Source: CAVTYH01 sp963738835
GTDB lineage: Bacteria; Planctomycetota; Planctomycetia; Pirellulales; JADZDJ01
Assembly (NCBI GenBank): GCA_963738835.1
Contig: CAVTYH010000003.1
Span: 186,001 to 250,000, forward strand
DNA: 64,000 nucleotides
Reading direction: 5' to 3'
A model generated the notes under the pieces. The model searched no databases. It was given only the letters and a program-made list of their open reading frames with translations, and was not told where the DNA came from. Position numbers and translations under genes: made by a program. Shown one piece after another: positions 28,394-37,262 of this stretch (positions are counted from its first letter, which is position 1; each line of letters begins with the position of its first letter).

Positions 28394-31169
28394 GTGTCTA
28401 TTTTTACGGGCTTGAACTGCCAACATTTTCATCGGGCCGCGATTGGCCGATCGATTTCGCGGCGGGCAATACTCTTGGCGATCATCATCGCGCTGCAAAC
28501 GGCAGCGCAGTTGTGGGCCGCTACGGCCGAACCGCAGTTCGTCAAGCCCGACCGTATCCGTTACGACAGCCACTGTCTGACAATCGACGGCAAAGACACG
28601 CTCATCTACAGCGGGGCATTCCATTATTTCCGCTGCCCGAAAGAACTGTGGCGCGAGCGGTTCGCCAAAATCAAAGAGGCCGGCTTCAACACCGTCGAAA
28701 CGTATATTGCTTGGAACTGCGCATGAAATCGAAATGCCCTCCGGCCTCAACGACTTCTCGAAAGTCGATCTGCGCAATGTCGAAGATTGGCTCAACATGG
28801 CCGAAGAGTTCGGCTTCTACGTCATCATCCGGCCGGGCCCCTACATTTGCGCGGAGTGGGATCGCGGCGGTCTGCCGGCCTGGCTGGTGAACAAGTGCCC
28901 CGAACATCCCAAGCACACCCCGTGGTTCCGCTCCGACGATCCGGAGTTCATCGCCTGGAGCAAACATTGGTACGACGCCGTGTGCCCGGTCATTGCCAAA
29001 CACCAAATCACACGCAAAGCGCCGGGCCGGCCGGGCATCATTCTGTTTCAGGTCGAAAACGAGTACGACTACAGCGGCATGCCCGAACCAGTGAAGGCCG
29101 CGTATGTGAAGGCGATGTCCGAAGTGGCTGTGGCCGACGGCATCGACGTGCCGCTGTTCACTTGCTGGACGCGCTGTGTGCGCGGCAGCACCGACCCCGT
29201 GCTCAGCCGCCTGTTCGATTCCTGCAATTTCTACCCTGGCTGGAATGTCGATCGCGTGGCGAACGACATTCGCACGCTGCGAAATTCCCAGCCGCAAGCA
29301 CCCCTGATGACGACCGAACTACAAGGGGGTTGGTTCACCGGCATTACCGATGTGCCGCCGATTCAGCCCGATGCAGATCACTACCGCAACGATTTGGTGC
29401 CCGCGCAAATCAACAATCTCACGCTGCTGACGCTGCAAAACGGCGAGACGATGCTCAACTACTACATGCTCTTCGGCGGCACCAATCTGGCCGACACCGC
29501 CGCGCACAACATCGCCACCTGTTACGACTACAGCAGCCCGATTCGCGAATGCGGCGGCGTGGGCGATAAATTCTTGCGCGTGAAAGCGCTGGGGCAAATG
29601 CTCCGCGAACATGGCAGTAAACTCGCCCGTGCCGAAGCCGTGCCGTGCGATGCAAAAACCGGCCAGCCAGATGTCACGGTTGCCGAGCGCCTGCGCTGCC
29701 GATGGCAGTCGCTATTTGTTCGTGCGCACCAGTCAGCATGCCCAGCCGCGCCAAGGCACGGTGCAGGTGAAGGAGCAAGGAGCAGATGGCGCCAGTTTGA
29801 AGTTCGATTACGAACTGGAACCCTTCGGCTCGAAAATCTTGTACTTGCCCGCCGGCACAACCGATCCCAGCGAAGGCCAGTGGCTGCCGAAAGCAGAAGC
29901 CGAACCCAAGTGCCCGGCGATTTGCCTGTGCCCGTGAAAATTACGCACATCGAATCGAAAACCCTGCCGCTGTCGACCCAGTGGAAATCAATCGACGCGG
30001 GCAAAACTCTTAACACCGTGGGCATCTACGACAACCGGTTCGTGTTCTACAAGACGACATTGAAACTCGACAAGGATGACTTGCCTCCCGGCGGCGGTTT
30101 GCGTCTGGCGGTCGAGCATGCCAAAGACGATCGCGTGGCCGCCGCGGTCAACGGCAAATTCATTCCCCGCGGCGCCGATGCCGCCACCAGCAATTTCGAC
30201 GTGCAATCGGTCCTGCACGCGGGCGACAACGAAATCGTCTTGCTGTACGAGAACACCTCGTGTGCGAACATCGGCAACACCATGGAAAAGATGCCCGGCA
30301 TCACCGGCCTGCGCGTGGCTCAAGGAGGCCAAGACCGTCCGTTGACCCATTGGCGCATGCAACAAGTCGATCGCAATGCTAATCCCGAAAAACTGGCCGA
30401 AGTTTCCGCCGATTTTGACGACAGCAAATGGACGCCTACCACAGTCGATAAACTGGACGCCACGCAGCTCCGCGCCAATCAGACCGCCGTGTTCCGCACT
30501 TTGATCGATCTTTCCGATTACGATTTGTACAGCGGCCCCTGTGTGTTGTCGCTGGCACGGATGGACGACGATGGCTGGGTCTTCTTCGATGGAAAAAAGG
30601 TCGGCGAAGGGCATGCCTGGGACCAGTCTTACTCGTTCGATGTAAACCCGCTCTTACACTCCGGCAAGAACACAATTGCCATTGTGGTGCGCAACAAAGA
30701 CAACACCGGCGGACTGGGTCCCGTGGCCTTGGTGCCGTCGCAAGCGACGGACATCGGGACGATGGGCCCACTCATGTACAGCGCCACGCCGCCGGTGGCC
30801 TCCGCTCCCGACAAGAACGACAAGCAAAATTGGGTCAGCAGCCCGCTGCCGGAATTGGCTCAGTCGCCAGCGCTGCTCTCGTTGCATCGCCTGACGTTCG
30901 AACTTCCCGCAGCCAAACAAAACGTCTGGCTGCCGTGGCTGATTCGTCTGCACGGCACCGGCAGCGGCTTCATCTACCTGAACAGCCACGCCATCGGCCG
31001 CTTCTGGCAGGCTGGAAAGCAGACCGATTATTATTTGCCCGAGTGCTGGCTGAACTTCGGCCCCGGCAAAACCAACGACGTGACTTTGCTGCTGCGCTCC
31101 GTCGACAAACCGGCCGCCATCGAATCGGCCGAAGCCATGCCCTACACCATCTACGCCCAGCAGCGCTAA
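28394..31169 (+). CDS. Exported GH35 beta-galactosidase, three frameshifts
   Basis: GH35 enzymes remove terminal beta-galactose. The start is GTG 28394, with GGAGGAAG upstream, followed by a signal peptide (RAILLAIIIALQTAAQLWA). The catalytic barrel has IYSGAFHYFRCPKELWRERF, RPGPYICAEWDRGGLPAWLV, the acid/base Glu in FQVENEYDYSG and the nucleophile Glu in MTTELQGGWF. Breaks: near 28717 (AACTGCGCAT, one extra C), near 29690 (GCGCCTGCGCTGCC) and near 29916 (CCAAGTGCCC, one lost G). Frame fragments join smoothly once corrected, giving about 924 aa. The C-terminal half carries beta-sandwich domains (GPCVLSLARMDDDGWVFFDG; GSGFIYLNSHAIGRFWQAGK). Fits polysaccharide use by planctomycetes. Confidence 0.85.
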
Positions 31170-31189
31170 CCGCAGACGTCCGACAAAAC

Positions 31190-31232
31190 TCCCTCTCCTT
31201 CGGAGAGAGGACCGGGTGAGGGGGGCCTGCAT
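31190..31232. repeat. CTCTCC/GGGTGAGGGG interspersed repeat, copy 1
   Basis: CCCTCTCC-TTCG-GAGAGAGG followed by ACCGGGTGAGGGG. The same hairpin plus GGGTGAGGGG flank recurs at 32077-32120, 32850-32873, 38592-38634, 39169-39212, 57803-57893 and 60288-60382, in both orientations. Confidence 0.8.
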
Positions 31233-31240
31233 TTTCTTAA

Positions 31241-31323
31241 CGTCGTGCCCGTCGTGTCGTTGTGGTGCACTGCCGGCGTTACTGAGAGACGATTTATACC
31301 ACGACGACACCACGATCGCGACG
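31241..31323. repeat. 83-bp imperfect palindromic element, copy 1
   Basis: Arms CGTCGTGCCCGTCGTGTCG..TGTGGT (31241-31266) and ACCACGACG..ACCACGATCGCGACG (31298-31323) flank the centre GCACTGCCGGCGTTACTGAG. Copies at 31739-31821, 31981-32064 and (inverted) 38745-38826. No coding capacity; MITE- or REP-like. Confidence 0.75.
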
Positions 31324-31340
31324 CCGGATCAAACCACCAG

Positions 31341-31718
31341 TCATTTGATACCATCTTTGAGCAGTGCAACATTGAAGTTGATTAAAAACCCGAGCCGTTT
31401 GCCGGACAGTTTGAGATAAGTCAGCAGTTGTGCGTCGTACAGCGGGATCATCTTCTCGACCGATTTCAGTTCGACGATCACCGACTCGGCAACCAGCAAA
31501 TCAAGCCGCAGGCCGGCTTCCAACCGCTCACCATCTTAAATGACTGGCAACAATGGCTGGCATTGAAACGGGATGCTGCGTTTCGTCAGCTCCCGACACA
31601 GGCACACTTCATAAACGGATTCAAGCAAGCCAGGACCAAGTGCTCGATGCACCTGAAACGCGGCATCGAGCACCGCTGCCGCGATTTGTTCGGTTTGCTC
31701 AGAAATCGGCTCAAACAT
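31341..31718 (-). pseudogene. GxxExxY family protein, interrupted by an in-frame stop
   Basis: The family name comes from a motif in this small protein group, widespread in planctomycetes and other bacteria and often annotated as a PD-(D/E)XK-like nuclease relative of unknown role. Residues 1-60 (AVLDAAFQVHRALGPGLLES, VYEVCLCRELTKR) are followed by TAA at 31536-31538. The same frame then continues with DGERLEAGLRLDLLVAESVI, VELKSVEKM and LGFLINFNVALLKDGIK to 31341. The expected residue at the stop is Tyr (VIYDG), so a single TAT/TAC to TAA change inactivates it, either a true nonsense mutation or a consensus error. The gene lies between two copies of the 83-bp palindrome. Confidence 0.85.
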
Positions 31719-31738
31719 CCTACTGCTCCTTTCTTATC

Positions 31739-31821
31739 GTCGTGTCCTTTGTGCCGTTGTGGTGAATTCCGATCGTAGCTGTGGTTTTTTTTACCACGAT
31801 GGCACGACGATCACGACGAAA
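31739..31821. repeat. 83-bp imperfect palindromic element, copy 2
   Basis: Arms CGTCGTGTCC..GTTGTGGT and ACCACGATGGCACGACG..ACGACG with a diverged centre (AATTCCGATCGTAGC). Lies 20 bases upstream of the GxxExxY start. Confidence 0.7.
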
Positions 31822-31830
31822 AGTAGCCCA

Positions 31831-31866
31831 GTCTCTCCGAGACTGGTGCGAGTCTCGGAGAGACTC
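31831..31866. repeat. Perfect 15-bp inverted repeat
   Basis: AGTCTCTCCGAGACT (31831-31845) and AGTCTCGGAGAGACT (31852-31866) are exact reverse complements separated by 6 bases. A further REP family distinct from the neighbouring elements. Confidence 0.75.
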
Positions 31867-31980
31867 GCCTACGACGACCGTCACGAAGGAGATTGTTCAA
31901 CCAGCTAGAGCTCCTCGGATGTCAAACCGTAGAGTTCATCGACGAGCTAGTCGATTTGCCGATCGGTGAATTCGTTCCTA

Positions 31981-32064
31981 ACGTTGTGACGATCGTGTCG
32001 TTGTGGTGCACTGCCGGCGTTGCTGAGAGTCGATTTATACCACGACGGCACCACGATCACGACG
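31981..32064. repeat. 83-bp imperfect palindromic element, copy 3
   Basis: Nearly identical to copy 1 over its whole length, including the centre TGGTGCACTGCCGGCGTT and the flank CGATTTATACCACGACG, so recently copied or conserved. Confidence 0.75.
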
Positions 32065-32076
32065 AAAACAAATCTT

Positions 32077-32120
32077 CTCCCCTCTCCCTTCAGCGGGAGA
32101 GGGGCCGGGTGCTGGGGTTC
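32077..32120. repeat. CTCTCC/GGG interspersed repeat, copy 2
   Basis: CCCCTCTCCC-TTCAGC-GGGAGAGGGG followed by CCGGGTGCTGGGG. Same family as copy 1. Confidence 0.75.
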
Positions 32121-32190
32121 GCCAAGACTTGAAGTTTGCCGAAGTCCTGTCCTGAGTTTCCCGCAGTGGCCCCGATAACAGCGCCCAACA

Positions 32191-32679
32191 TCAAACGTCG
32201 CCGATAATCTCCGACAGAAACCACGCGCGGCGTTCGGTCTGGTCAATCCAGTTCTCGATCAGACTGGTTGTCGCCACGTCGTTGTGCTGTTCACAAACCT
32301 CATGGGTTTCACGCAAGTATGCAACCAGTTGCCGGTTGTCGTCACAGAGAGCGGCCAGCATTTCTTTGGGTGAGATTTCTTCTTCGTCGTTGTCTTCCAG
32401 CCGTTGATGTTTGTGAATGTCGCCGATCGAGCGCAGCGACGTGCCGCCGATTTTTCTGGCCCGCTCGGCCACGTCGTCAGTCATCGCAAAAATTTGCTCG
32501 GCCTGTTCGTCCAGCAGCAAGTGATAATCGCGAAAATGCTTGCCCGACATGTGCCAATGAAAATTTTTGGTCTTCACATACAGCGCAAAAATATCGGCGA
32601 GCAAATGCCGCAGCGCTTCCGAAATCTCCTCGACCGCTTTTTCACCGAGCGACGCCGGATTTTTGAGAGCCACGCTCAT
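32191..32679 (-). CDS. dps: Dps/ferritin-like DNA-protecting protein
   Basis: Dps proteins form 12-subunit shells that bind DNA and oxidise Fe2+ with H2O2. The start ATG 32679 (MSVALKNPASLGEKA) has GGAGG upstream; an ATG-like codon at 32730 is less likely. The ferroxidase signature is present: YVKTKNFHWHMSGKHFRDYH followed by LLLDEQAEQIFAMTDDVAER. About 162 aa, normal length. The C-terminal part (ATTSLIENWIDQTERRAWFL) is the typical last helix. Confidence 0.95.
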   Translation of the reverse strand: MSVALKNPASLGEKAVEEISEALRHLLADIFALYVKTKNFHWHMSGKHFRDYHLLLDEQAEQIFAMTDDVAERARKIGGTSLRSIGDIHKHQRLEDNDEEEISPKEMLAALCDDNRQLVAYLRETHEVCEQHNDVATTSLIENWIDQTERRAWFLSEIIGDV

Positions 32680-32874
32680 GGTTACCTCCAAGGGGCTGGC
32701 GAAAGTTAATTCCGACCACCGCAGATTCACGAAATTCTACCACAGTGCCCGAGCCTGACAATGCAACGCGTTGATGGCGGATAAGGCCGATTGCAGCTCG
32801 TTTTCCTCCTCGCCCTTGGCGGCCTGCCCTGAGCCTTGCCGAACCGGAGAGGGACCGGGGGTGAGGGGTGCCCC

Positions 32875-32899
32875 AGGTGCCACTGGCTCTGCCAGTGCT
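32875..32899. repeat. Palindrome GTGCCACTGGC..GCCAGTGCT, left copy
   Basis: AGGTGCCACTGGCTCTGCCAGTGCT forms an 8-bp stem (CACTGGC/GCCAGTG). An inverted copy occurs at 38330-38353, so the two copies bracket the six-gene island at 32933-38220. Half of a CTCTCC repeat (GGAGAGGGACCGGGGGTGAGGGG) lies just left. Confidence 0.7.
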
Positions 32900-32932
32900 G
32901 CATCAGAGCCGACGATGCCCCTCTTGCCACCC

Positions 32933-33667
32933 TCACCCTTTGAACCGATCGAACTCTCGCGGCAGCAACTCATAAATCTGCCCGTCGGTCATGGCCATCA
33001 GATCGTAAGTCAAATCGAACTGCCGCAGCACCTTGCCGACGCGCCGCAGCGTGCCCCCCAACCGTTTGCTCTTCCCGGCAAAACCACGCTTGGTGGTCCA
33101 GCCGGTGTCGTCCTCCGACAAATAGAGCCGGTTAAGCGCCGCAATCAACGGCCGATTCGACGCTACATGCGTCCGCGAAAGCACCTGCTCGGTCGCTTCG
33201 CCGTGCGTATCGGGAGTGCCAGAAAGAATGAAACGTCCATTTTCACCATGCTCGACACATACGAACCACGGGGAACGGACCAGATGGCGATACCGATACT
33301 TATAGTCGTTGCTGGCCAGGTAGTGATAATTCTCGCGCAGCTTGCGAGATCCATTCGCTTGCGCCGGCGCAATGATGTCGAACAAACACATCGCCATCCA
33401 GGACCAAAATCCGATGTTCAACCCGATCTGCGGTTGTGCTTCGCGAATCGGAGCCAAACGCTCAGCCAAATACTGCCCGAAATCAAATTTGGTGGCAAAC
33501 GTGAGATTCGGATCAATTGTTACACTGGGCGCAATAATTCCCGTGTGGCTTTCCGAGCTAAGAACCTGCGTGGGCGGACCATCGGTCGCACCCACGCGCA
33601 AGCGGTCCAGGTAATTCCGGAAGGCCTCCAGTCCGGCGTCGTTAAAGCTACGAACGGTTACGCTCAT
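32933..33667 (-). CDS. Uncharacterised 244-aa protein, third gene of GHKL-ATPase operon
   Basis: Function unknown. Features visible: NIGFWSWMAMCLFDIIAPAQ (a W-rich helix, not clearly a membrane span), a basic/aromatic stretch NDYKYRYRHLVRSPWFVCVE, SNRPLIAALNRLYLSEDDTG, then KRLGGTLRRVGKVLRQFDLT and the end LLPREFDRFKG. Similar proteins, I believe of the type filed as DUF6339, occur beside restriction-like gene sets; that is from memory and unverified. Its start overlaps the preceding gene's stop by 4 bases (ATGA), so all three genes of this operon are translationally coupled. No catalytic motif is recognisable. Confidence 0.8.
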   Translation of the reverse strand: MSVTVRSFNDAGLEAFRNYLDRLRVGATDGPPTQVLSSESHTGIIAPSVTIDPNLTFATKFDFGQYLAERLAPIREAQPQIGLNIGFWSWMAMCLFDIIAPAQANGSRKLRENYHYLASNDYKYRYRHLVRSPWFVCVEHGENGRFILSGTPDTHGEATEQVLSRTHVASNRPLIAALNRLYLSEDDTGWTTKRGFAGKSKRLGGTLRRVGKVLRQFDLTYDLMAMTDGQIYELLPREFDRFKG

Positions 33668-34437
33668 GATTGATCTCTCAACGCCTGTTCGAACCGAGGC
33701 AAGGATGCGGTTTTCCGCGCGAATTCTGTCACTCCGGATTCAATCCAATTCAGGACTCCGTCGGGGTCGTCTCTTTGGGGAAATTCTGAAGGATTGAGCA
33801 AACGGGCAAAGTCAATCCATTTTCGTTTCCAACTATCCATATCTTCATCATCGGGACGAATTTCATCGACAAGCAGCAGGTGCGTCAGAATCTCTCTCAG
33901 TACTGCCGGAAATACTAATGCGACAAACATAGGATGACTGCGTGCTATGGCCTTGATGCCTTCTGGTGCGACTTGGTCTAACTGCTCATTCAAAACCAAG
34001 GTTGGTGAGGAATCGGGAGAAAAGTCTACTCGGTACACCAGATTTTCAAGCGCCCCCACTGTCACCGGCAGAAGCGAACTGTAGTTAATGTCGTCCGGAC
34101 CTTTTGGGCGAATTTGCTTTGCAAGACCCAGCAAGCGACCGGCATCATTTGTCTCGTCAATGACCTTAACCCGGAATAAAACCGGATCATCGGCTCGAAA
34201 ATTCGCTAAACGCCGACGCGACAAATCTGGACCTGAAACGGTGCCTAACTCGAATCGCTCGGTGCGACTACCCACGTACGCCTCAATGGCCACGCGGGCA
34301 TTCGGGTGGTCTGTCCGAAAGTCTGCTAAATCAAGCCGTGCTTCAAACTGGACATTGCCGTCTTCACTGGGAAGCAAGAAAAACAATGTTTTGTCGCGCT
34401 TAAGCTTTATGCGTCCGGTGTAGTTGAAACGTCTCAT
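33664..34437 (-). CDS. Uncharacterised 257-aa protein, second gene of GHKL-ATPase operon
   Basis: Function unknown. The N-terminal 110 residues look beta-rich (MRRFNYTGRIKLKRDKTLFF, then FELGTVSGPDLSRRRLANFR), followed by a segment with DDPVLFRVKVIDETNDAGRL and a helical C-terminal half (HPMFVALVFPAVLREILTHL; SWKRKWIDFARLLNPSEF). It overlaps the ATPase gene and the following gene by 4 bases each. Fixed position and coupling suggest that the three products form a complex. No nuclease, helicase or known effector motif was found by eye. Confidence 0.8.
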   Translation of the reverse strand: MRRFNYTGRIKLKRDKTLFFLLPSEDGNVQFEARLDLADFRTDHPNARVAIEAYVGSRTERFELGTVSGPDLSRRRLANFRADDPVLFRVKVIDETNDAGRLLGLAKQIRPKGPDDINYSSLLPVTVGALENLVYRVDFSPDSSPTLVLNEQLDQVAPEGIKAIARSHPMFVALVFPAVLREILTHLLLVDEIRPDDEDMDSWKRKWIDFARLLNPSEFPQRDDPDGVLNWIESGVTEFARKTASLPRFEQALRDQS

Positions 34438-36371
34438 TCGCCCTCATCTTCCTCCGAGATGAAACGCGGTGTGCTAACCACAAGATCGCGATTCACCGGG
34501 AATCCCTGGACATGCAACTCGAATTCGTCGGATTCAATGTAAGCGACGATTTTGTTCCATTCTCGCCGGATGACCCTGCCCCCTTGGATCTCAAATGTGA
34601 ATTCGTTGCCCTTCAAATCGAAATCGAAATGCTCATATGCCTTAAATGGATTTGCTCCGTCGCAGTCGAAGGCGGTCTCCAGCCCGAATCGAGCATCGGG
34701 TAGCGGCACGCCGACGTTTCGTGCCACTTTGAATCCACCGCTCAGCTTCTCTGTGCGCAGAGGACGTCGCTTGACTTCGATGTCAAGAATCTCAGTTTCG
34801 TCGGGCTTGGTTCCGTGCCGGCGTCTTGCACCGGTTGATGGGATATGAGCGTCGTCGTCGCGATCGGGGAAAAACTCGCTCAATAAGTCTTTGTCGACTA
34901 CTGTTTCTGTTTTCATCAGGTGCTTAAGTAGTACACGAACCGCACTGGTAACGAATTGGACTCGTTCGTCACCGCCGATAAATTGACGAACAAGCTGATC
35001 TTCTTTGCTAATCCACCGAGTGTGGGATGGATTTTCGGCGGCGCATAAAAGCTGAGCTATCGGTCCGTGCTGGACCACTAACAGTCCGATGATGCCGCTT
35101 GCCGAGGGCCCTGGAATATCCAGAATTGATAGCCCTTGCCGAATTGCTCGGAAGGCGTTTGCCCGCAATTGTTCATCCTTCCGAAAGTACACATCGAATT
35201 GTGATAGCTCGCGATCACCCTCCCTGGGGCGGATCAAAACTGGCACACGAATCGCCACGGGTTCTCCTTCTGCGAATTGCCGGCGGCTAACTTCCCACGA
35301 CTCGGACGGAAATTGTATCTGTGTCCACGAAGCACCAAGAGTTTCCTCTCGTCCGAGCGCGACACGATTTTCATCCGCATTAGTCGTCAACGACCACGCT
35401 GCAAGTTCATGCAATTTACGAATTCGCTCCTTTGCCAACGAGTCAGAATTCCAATCCAATGTCTCCGTAACTTGCACGATGTTCTCACGACGCAGCTCGA
35501 ACTTTGTAGTCGCATTCTCGATCCGGACCTGTAGATTGCCATCCAAAATCGGATACCCGTATTGCTCGATAACCGCTCTCGCCAATTTAGCTACGGCTTC
35601 TTCGCCAACTAACTCGTCACTGGGAAAGGGGATTACAAGTGACAAGCCCGTTTCGTGGACGCGAATGAGGTTAAACGTCTCTCGTAGTCGCTCGATAATA
35701 GAACTAGATTCGACTGGAGCAACAAAGTCCGCATCACGATCTTCACCAAAGTCGCCAAAGAAGCCGTACGCATCGTGTTGAATGAGGTTGCCACTAGAGT
35801 CTTTGATTTGGTGAATTCCAAGAACTGCCTGGCCCATGAGGATGCTTGATGGAGAAGTTTGCCGAACGGTCCATCCAAAAAAAGACCGAATTCGTGAAGA
35901 CGCTGCATAAACAGCCTTGCCTAGGCCCCAGCTTCCGCGTTTGTCTTCAGCCTTCCCGCTTCGTCCTACGTTACGCCAAAAATAAAAAAAATCTTTGCCG
36001 GACTCAGTCAATTCGTTGGGCCTTGCGGCAAGAATATCGCCTGTCAAACCGCGCGTGCCGAAGTCTTCGATAACTAGATAATTCAGATCGCCAACTTCCG
36101 ACAGCGGATTTGCCTGGATGACTAGGTCAAGATGCGGAGATAATCCAGTGAACCAATTGTTTACAACGTCCAGCCTTTCGCTCTGTGGAATCTTGCCAAT
36201 GAAGAAACGGACTACAACCGGTTTGTCTGGATCATTGTCAGCATCCAGTGAATTCTGAATCGACTCTCTTACAAGTGAACGAATCGGATCTTCATCTCGG
36301 AAGAACTCTTTCTCAACCGGGTCACGATTCACTTCGGACCGTTGCATTTGACGGAAACGCCACTCAGCCAT
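34434..36371 (-). CDS. GHKL-fold (MORC/MutL/Hsp90-like) ATPase of a putative defence operon
   Basis: The N-terminal 200 residues have the three GHKL ATP-binding motifs: motif I SLVRESIQNSLDADND (residues 32-46, ExxxN with E36 and N40, as in MutL), motif II YLVIEDFGTRGLTGD (98-112, Asp103, Gly105, Gly108) and motif III KRGSWGLGKAVYAAS (144-158). The remaining 440 residues have no motif I recognise; they include a transducer-like part and a C-terminal beta-rich part (GNEFTFEIQGGRVIRREWNK). AGGTGA precedes ATG 36371. MORC-like ATPases linked to restriction genes are described (Iyer, Abhiman and Aravind). Base composition here is visibly richer in A+T than the flanks, suggesting transfer. Confidence 0.85.
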   Translation of the reverse strand: MAEWRFRQMQRSEVNRDPVEKEFFRDEDPIRSLVRESIQNSLDADNDPDKPVVVRFFIGKIPQSERLDVVNNWFTGLSPHLDLVIQANPLSEVGDLNYLVIEDFGTRGLTGDILAARPNELTESGKDFFYFWRNVGRSGKAEDKRGSWGLGKAVYAASSRIRSFFGWTVRQTSPSSILMGQAVLGIHQIKDSSGNLIQHDAYGFFGDFGEDRDADFVAPVESSSIIERLRETFNLIRVHETGLSLVIPFPSDELVGEEAVAKLARAVIEQYGYPILDGNLQVRIENATTKFELRRENIVQVTETLDWNSDSLAKERIRKLHELAAWSLTTNADENRVALGREETLGASWTQIQFPSESWEVSRRQFAEGEPVAIRVPVLIRPREGDRELSQFDVYFRKDEQLRANAFRAIRQGLSILDIPGPSASGIIGLLVVQHGPIAQLLCAAENPSHTRWISKEDQLVRQFIGGDERVQFVTSAVRVLLKHLMKTETVVDKDLLSEFFPDRDDDAHIPSTGARRRHGTKPDETEILDIEVKRRPLRTEKLSGGFKVARNVGVPLPDARFGLETAFDCDGANPFKAYEHFDFDLKGNEFTFEIQGGRVIRREWNKIVAYIESDEFELHVQGFPVNRDLVVSTPRFISEEDEGE

Positions 36372-36594
36372 TCAATCACCTGATAATGGTCGAACTGAGA
36401 CTTGCCGACTGAATAGAACAAGCTAAAACGATTTAATACATGTCCCTTATAGCCATTCCTTTCGGGGGATGTGCAGGTACCATGATCGTAGCCAGGGTTG
36501 CCTTTTTCAAGCGAAAACCACTGTGAAAAAAGCTGGACATCGACGTTGGGGAGCATATGGCCAACGGGTTCCTGGGCGGCATCGCGGAGATATT
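36372..36594. promoter_or_regulatory. Divergent promoter region of the GHKL operon and vsr
   Basis: The 223-base gap separates the ATPase operon (minus) from vsr (plus) and must contain both promoters. I do not see a strong -35/-10 pair. No supported ORF lies in it; an open frame upstream of vsr lacks a ribosome binding site. Confidence 0.4.
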
Positions 36595-37014
36595 ATGTCT
36601 GTAGAAAGTCGAAGTCGGCTGATGGCGCAGATCAAGTGCAGAAATACAGGCCCCGAACGCATAATTCAAAGCTTTTTGTCAGTGCTACCGTATTCATTTG
36701 AATGCCATCCAAATGATCTGCCGGGTCGGCCGGATTTCGTGTTTCGCCGTCGTCGAGTCGCTATTTTTGTGGACGGCGATTTTTGGCATGGTTATCGATT
36801 CCCACTGTGGCGGCACAAGCTGCAAGCAAAATGGCGAACGAAGATTGAGCGTAATCGCAACCGAGATAGACGCAATTTTTGTCGGCTGCGAAGGTCCGGA
36901 TGGACGGTATTGCGCATCTGGGAGCATCAAATTGAGCAGCGTCTTAATATGTGCTTCGACAGAATCCGTACTGCTCTAGCCAAGCAAATCCACTCACGAA
37001 AGGTTTGCAAATGA
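36595..37014 (+). CDS. vsr: Very-short-patch repair endonuclease Vsr
   Basis: Vsr nicks DNA 5' of T:G mismatches produced by deamination of 5-methylcytosine and is found with C5 cytosine methyltransferases. The 139-aa protein from ATG 36595 (GGAGA 6 bases upstream) has SRLMAQIKCRNTGPERIIQ, LPGRPDFVFRRRRVAIFVDG with the metal-binding Asp, DFWHGYRF, and then KIERNRNRDRRNFCRLRRSG and WTVLRIWEHQIEQ, all typical. It overlaps the next gene by 4 bases (ATGA) and faces the methyltransferase gene tail to tail. Confidence 0.95.
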   Translation: MSVESRSRLMAQIKCRNTGPERIIQSFLSVLPYSFECHPNDLPGRPDFVFRRRRVAIFVDGDFWHGYRFPLWRHKLQAKWRTKIERNRNRDRRNFCRLRRSGWTVLRIWEHQIEQRLNMCFDRIRTALAKQIHSRKVCK

Positions 37015-37262
37015 GTCACCCAACGGCTGTTCATGACCGCAAAAGCGCCAATAGTTTTGTCAAATGGTGCATTCACGAAAAGGTTGGGCCGGGTTACCAT
37101 CCTGACACGCGATTCGAAGATTATGTCGATTCGACAAATCAGCGAGCGTTTGCTTTGGATGAGTGCGCGTTGCTTAACGCTCTGCAAGATCGCGCTTTCG
37201 AGTTTTGCGATCCTTATTCCGTTGGATTGGCGGAACTCCGGCGGATACGGCAGATTTGCTAG
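37011..37262 (+). CDS. Small 83-aa protein coupled to vsr, unknown function
   Basis: Start ATG 37011 overlaps the vsr stop as ATGA, a strong sign of a real coupled gene. The sequence (KSANSFVKWCIHEKVGPGYH, PDTRFEDYVDSTNQRAFALD, ECALLNALQDRAFEFCDPYS) is well balanced in composition and looks like a small acidic helical protein. I do not recognise it. Its last 89 bases are antisense to the 3' end of the methyltransferase gene. It could be a regulator, an inhibitor, or an accessory of Vsr or the methyltransferase. Confidence 0.65.
   Translation: MSHPTAVHDRKSANSFVKWCIHEKVGPGYHPDTRFEDYVDSTNQRAFALDECALLNALQDRAFEFCDPYSVGLAELRRIRQIC

Larger units (their letters stand above)
31719..32190. other. Repeat-filled intergenic region between GxxExxY gene and dps
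   Basis: No gene. The 472 bases hold two 83-bp palindromes, the 15-bp inverted repeat and one CTCTCC repeat, with little other sequence. It seems a landing zone for interspersed elements. Confidence 0.7.

Noticed and set aside
31241..32064. Composite transposon around the GxxExxY gene
   Set aside because: The flanking 83-bp elements have no transposase and are palindromes rather than IS ends; no target duplication was seen.
35089..35781. 230-aa plus-strand frame inside the GHKL ATPase gene
   Set aside because: Antisense shadow of the ATPase; Ser/Arg-rich and without a ribosome binding site.
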